64,000 nt of DNA from Pseudoroseicyclus_A sp041714655 (GTDB lineage Bacteria > Pseudomonadota > Alphaproteobacteria > Rhodobacterales > Rhodobacteraceae). Location: the NCBI RefSeq assembly GCF_041714655.1, contig NZ_CP168219.1:1426001-1490000 (forward strand), given 5' to 3'. Within the stretch, counting starts at the first letter, position 1, and each line of letters begins with the position of its first letter. This document shows, in pieces, positions 62,327 through 64,000 of the stretch. Position numbers and translations under genes: made by a program. The notes beneath the pieces were generated by a model, which saw only the letters and a program-made list of their open reading frames with translations, made no database searches and was not told the DNA's origin.

Positions 62327-63682
62327 TCAGGCCTCCGCCAATGCCGTTGCATCGAGCCAGGCGCGCCAGTCGGCCTTGGCGCGGGCTGTATAGGCCGGGT
62401 AGCGCTCCTTCCGGCCGCGCCGGCCGGATTTCGCTTCCGGCAGAGGGGGAAAGAGGCCGAAGTTCACGTTCATCGGCTGGAAGGTCTTGGCCTCCGCTCC
62501 GCCGGTGATATGGCTCACGAGGGCGCCGATGGCGGTGGTCGGCGGCACAGGAGGCAGGCTCTGCCCCCGGATCTCCGCCACCGCCAGTCGGGCGGCGAGG
62601 AGGCCCATCGAGGCCGATTCCACATAGCCTTCCACCCCGGTGATCTGCCCCGCGAAGCGGATATTGGGCCGGGTCTTGAGGCGCATCTGCGCGTCGAGCA
62701 GGGTCGGCGAGTTCAGGAAGGTGTTGCGGTGGATGCCGCCGAGCCGGGCGAAGCTCGCCTCCTCCAACCCCGGAATACGTTTGAACACCTCGGTTTGCGC
62801 GCCGTACTTCATCTTCGTCTGGAAGCCGACGATGTTATAGAGCGTGCCGAGCTGGTTGTCGCGGCGGAGCTGCACGACGGCATAGGGCTTCTCGTCCGGC
62901 CGGTGCGCGTTGGTCAGGCCGATGGGCTTCATCGGCCCGAAGCGCAGGGTCTCGCGGCCGCGCTCGGCCATGACCTCGATCGGCAGGCAGCCGTCGAAAT
63001 AGCCGGCCGTCTCGCCCTCGTGGAACTCCGTCTTGTCGGCGGCGAGGAGCGCGTCGATGAAATCCTCGTACTGGGCCTTCGTCATGGGGCAGTTGAGATA
63101 GGCCTTCTGCTCCGCCTCCGTCTCGCCCTTGTCGTAGCGCGACTGCGCCCAGACGGTGCTCATGTCGATGGTCTCGGCATGGACGATGGGGGCGATGGCG
63201 TCGAAGAAGGCCAGCGCCTCGGCGCCTGTCTCGGCGGCAATGGCCTGGCCGAGGGCGGAGGAGGTGAGGGGGCCGGTGGCGATGATCCAGTGGCCGTCGC
63301 GCGGCAGCTCGGTGATCTCGCCCGGCTCGACCCGCACCCGCGGATGGGCGCGGAGCCGCGCGGTGACGGCGGCGGAGAAGCCCTCGCGGTCGACCGCGAG
63401 CGCCCCGCCGGCGGGCAGGCGATGGGCATCGCCCATCTCCATGATGAGGCCGCCGGCCTGGCGCATCTCCCAATGGAGGAGGCCAACGGCGTTGTTGTCG
63501 CTGTCGTCCGAGCGGAAGGAATTGGAGCAGACCATCTCGGCCAGATCGCCCGTCTTGTGGGCAAAGGTGCCGACGAGGGGGCGCATCTCGTGGATCACCA
63601 CGTCGACGCCCGCCTCGGCGGCCTGCCATGCGGCTTCGGATCCGGCGAGCCCGCCGCCGACGATATGGAGTGTCTCTGTCAT
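62327..63682 (-). CDS. trmFO: Methylenetetrahydrofolate-tRNA-(uracil-5-)-methyltransferase TrmFO
   Basis: 451 residues. The FAD-binding N-terminus (ETLHIVGGGLAGSEAAWQAA) and the conserved VCSNSFRSDDSDNNAVGLL, GNSA-type region and NVNFGLFPPL stretches fit TrmFO. It methylates U54 of tRNA with methylene-tetrahydrofolate and FADH2. It is related to GidA/MnmG but about 450 residues long, the TrmFO size. Confidence 0.95.
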   Translation of the reverse strand: MTETLHIVGGGLAGSEAAWQAAEAGVDVVIHEMRPLVGTFAHKTGDLAEMVCSNSFRSDDSDNNAVGLLHWEMRQAGGLIMEMGDAHRLPAGGALAVDREGFSAAVTARLRAHPRVRVEPGEITELPRDGHWIIATGPLTSSALGQAIAAETGAEALAFFDAIAPIVHAETIDMSTVWAQSRYDKGETEAEQKAYLNCPMTKAQYEDFIDALLAADKTEFHEGETAGYFDGCLPIEVMAERGRETLRFGPMKPIGLTNAHRPDEKPYAVVQLRRDNQLGTLYNIVGFQTKMKYGAQTEVFKRIPGLEEASFARLGGIHRNTFLNSPTLLDAQMRLKTRPNIRFAGQITGVEGYVESASMGLLAARLAVAEIRGQSLPPVPPTTAIGALVSHITGGAEAKTFQPMNVNFGLFPPLPEAKSGRRGRKERYPAYTARAKADWRAWLDATALAEA

Positions 63683-63745
63683 GGGGGCGAGATAGGCCGA
63701 ATGCGGGCCAAGGGGAAGGGCGCGCCGCCGGTCGCGGCCGGGCGC

Positions 63746-63798
63746 AAAATTCTTCTGCGGATGAATTTTCGCTCAGAATTCTTCGGCGAAGAATTTTT
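63746..63798. repeat. AT-rich inverted repeats upstream of trmFO
   Basis: AAAATTC (63746-63752) pairs with GAATTTT (63763-63769). AATTCTTC (63777-63784) pairs with GAAGAATT (63788-63795) with a GGC loop, followed by TTT. The AT-rich patch contrasts with the very GC-rich surroundings. It lies between the truncated end gene and trmFO on the minus strand. The second hairpin has a T-run only on the plus strand. Confidence 0.7.
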
Positions 63799-63803
63799 GG
63801 CCC

Positions 63804-64000
63804 TCAGATCAACGCGATGCGCTCGCGCTGGCTGGCGTCGGGATAGGGGCGGTAGAGCCCGACATCGGCCTTGAGGATCATGGCATGCACCTGATCGTAG
63901 AGCCGCGTCACCTCTTCATCCTCCGCCAGTTCGCTCAGCGAGGTGAAGGCCCGCTCGAGTGCCACGAGGCTGCCGACCTCCACCTCGAGGATGAAATCGC
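63804..64000 (-). CDS. Small conserved-looking protein, C-terminal fragment (possibly DUF6614)
   Basis: The frame runs from the window edge to a stop at 63804, giving 65 visible residues. They begin DFILEVEVGSLVALERAFTS and end with a run resembling GLYRPYPDASQRERIALI. The ending is reminiscent of the DUF6614 family, but I recall this only approximately. The N-terminus is outside the window. It is the gene upstream of trmFO on the same strand, 121 nt away. Confidence 0.55.
   Translation of the reverse strand, partial: DFILEVEVGSLVALERAFTSLSELAEDEEVTRLYDQVHAMILKADVGLYRPYPDASQRERIALI

Overview
The window is a high-GC alphaproteobacterial chromosome segment. It most resembles Rhodobacteraceae/Paracoccaceae (the Rhodobacter-Paracoccus side). 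The basis is family resemblance and gene order, not a database match: a smoEFGK-type polyol ABC operon, dusB(nifR3)-ntrB-ntrC-ntrY-ntrX with regulators lacking the sigma-54 contact loop, olsB-olsA for ornithine lipids, a ChpT-type phosphotransferase, LpxI instead of LpxH, and Rhodobacteraceae-like GC-rich intergenic palindromes. GTG and TTG starts are frequent, and most operons use 1-4 nt stop/start overlaps. I see no prophage, insertion sequence, CRISPR array or compositional island; the segment is mainly core metabolism and envelope biogenesis.

Layout. 1-542: end of an oligopeptide ABC ATPase, with a terminator. 666-9917: polyol utilisation locus (SorC regulator, binding protein, two permeases, ATPase, mannitol/arabitol dehydrogenase, HAD phosphatase, ribulokinase-like FGGY kinase). 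9979-10053: tRNA-Asn on the minus strand, with its own promoter and a bidirectional terminator. 10113-12341: divergent MBL hydrolase and EnvZ-like kinase. 12555-19885 (minus): pgm-glgX-glgA-glgC glycogen operon behind a P-loop sugar/nucleoside kinase. 20032-22455: YihY membrane protein, then an ArsR/SRPBCC pair. 22638-25130: clpP, clpX, ridA-like. 25332-27895 (minus): glutamine-synthetase-like enzyme, class I amidotransferase, GNAT.

28026-39411 is a long envelope/isoprenoid run: frr-uppS-cdsA-dxr-rseP-(small membrane protein)-bamA-skp-fabZ-lpxA-lpxI-lpxB. It links ribosome recycling, undecaprenyl and CDP-DAG synthesis, MEP isoprenoids, outer-membrane protein assembly and lipid A. Two cytochromes c, a LysR regulator, ChpT, DUF3553 and olsBA follow. 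The minus-strand set ispDF-pgpA-cinA-VOC-thiE-like supplies isoprenoid, phospholipid and NAD-repair functions. 47902-55110 is the nitrogen-control operon dusB-ntrBC-ntrYX. 55277-59814 is trkA-trkH-hfq-hflX. The end holds a NifU-like scaffold, hisI, gluQ, a methyltransferase, trmFO and a truncated small gene.

Non-coding structure is the least ordinary part. One perfect 8-bp palindrome (GGTGGGTT-N3-AACCCACC and variants) occurs seven times, in three clusters that all lie between convergent genes. A second 55-nt element occurs twice with two differences. Other points of interest are a perfect 16-bp operator over the arsR start codon, a 12-bp GC stem after the polyol binding protein gene, an unlisted 52-residue membrane protein between rseP and bamA, an Hfq with Ser in place of the usual His of its YKHA motif, and an Fe-S scaffold homologue with only two of three ligand cysteines. 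I did not find a convincing wholly new multi-gene system.
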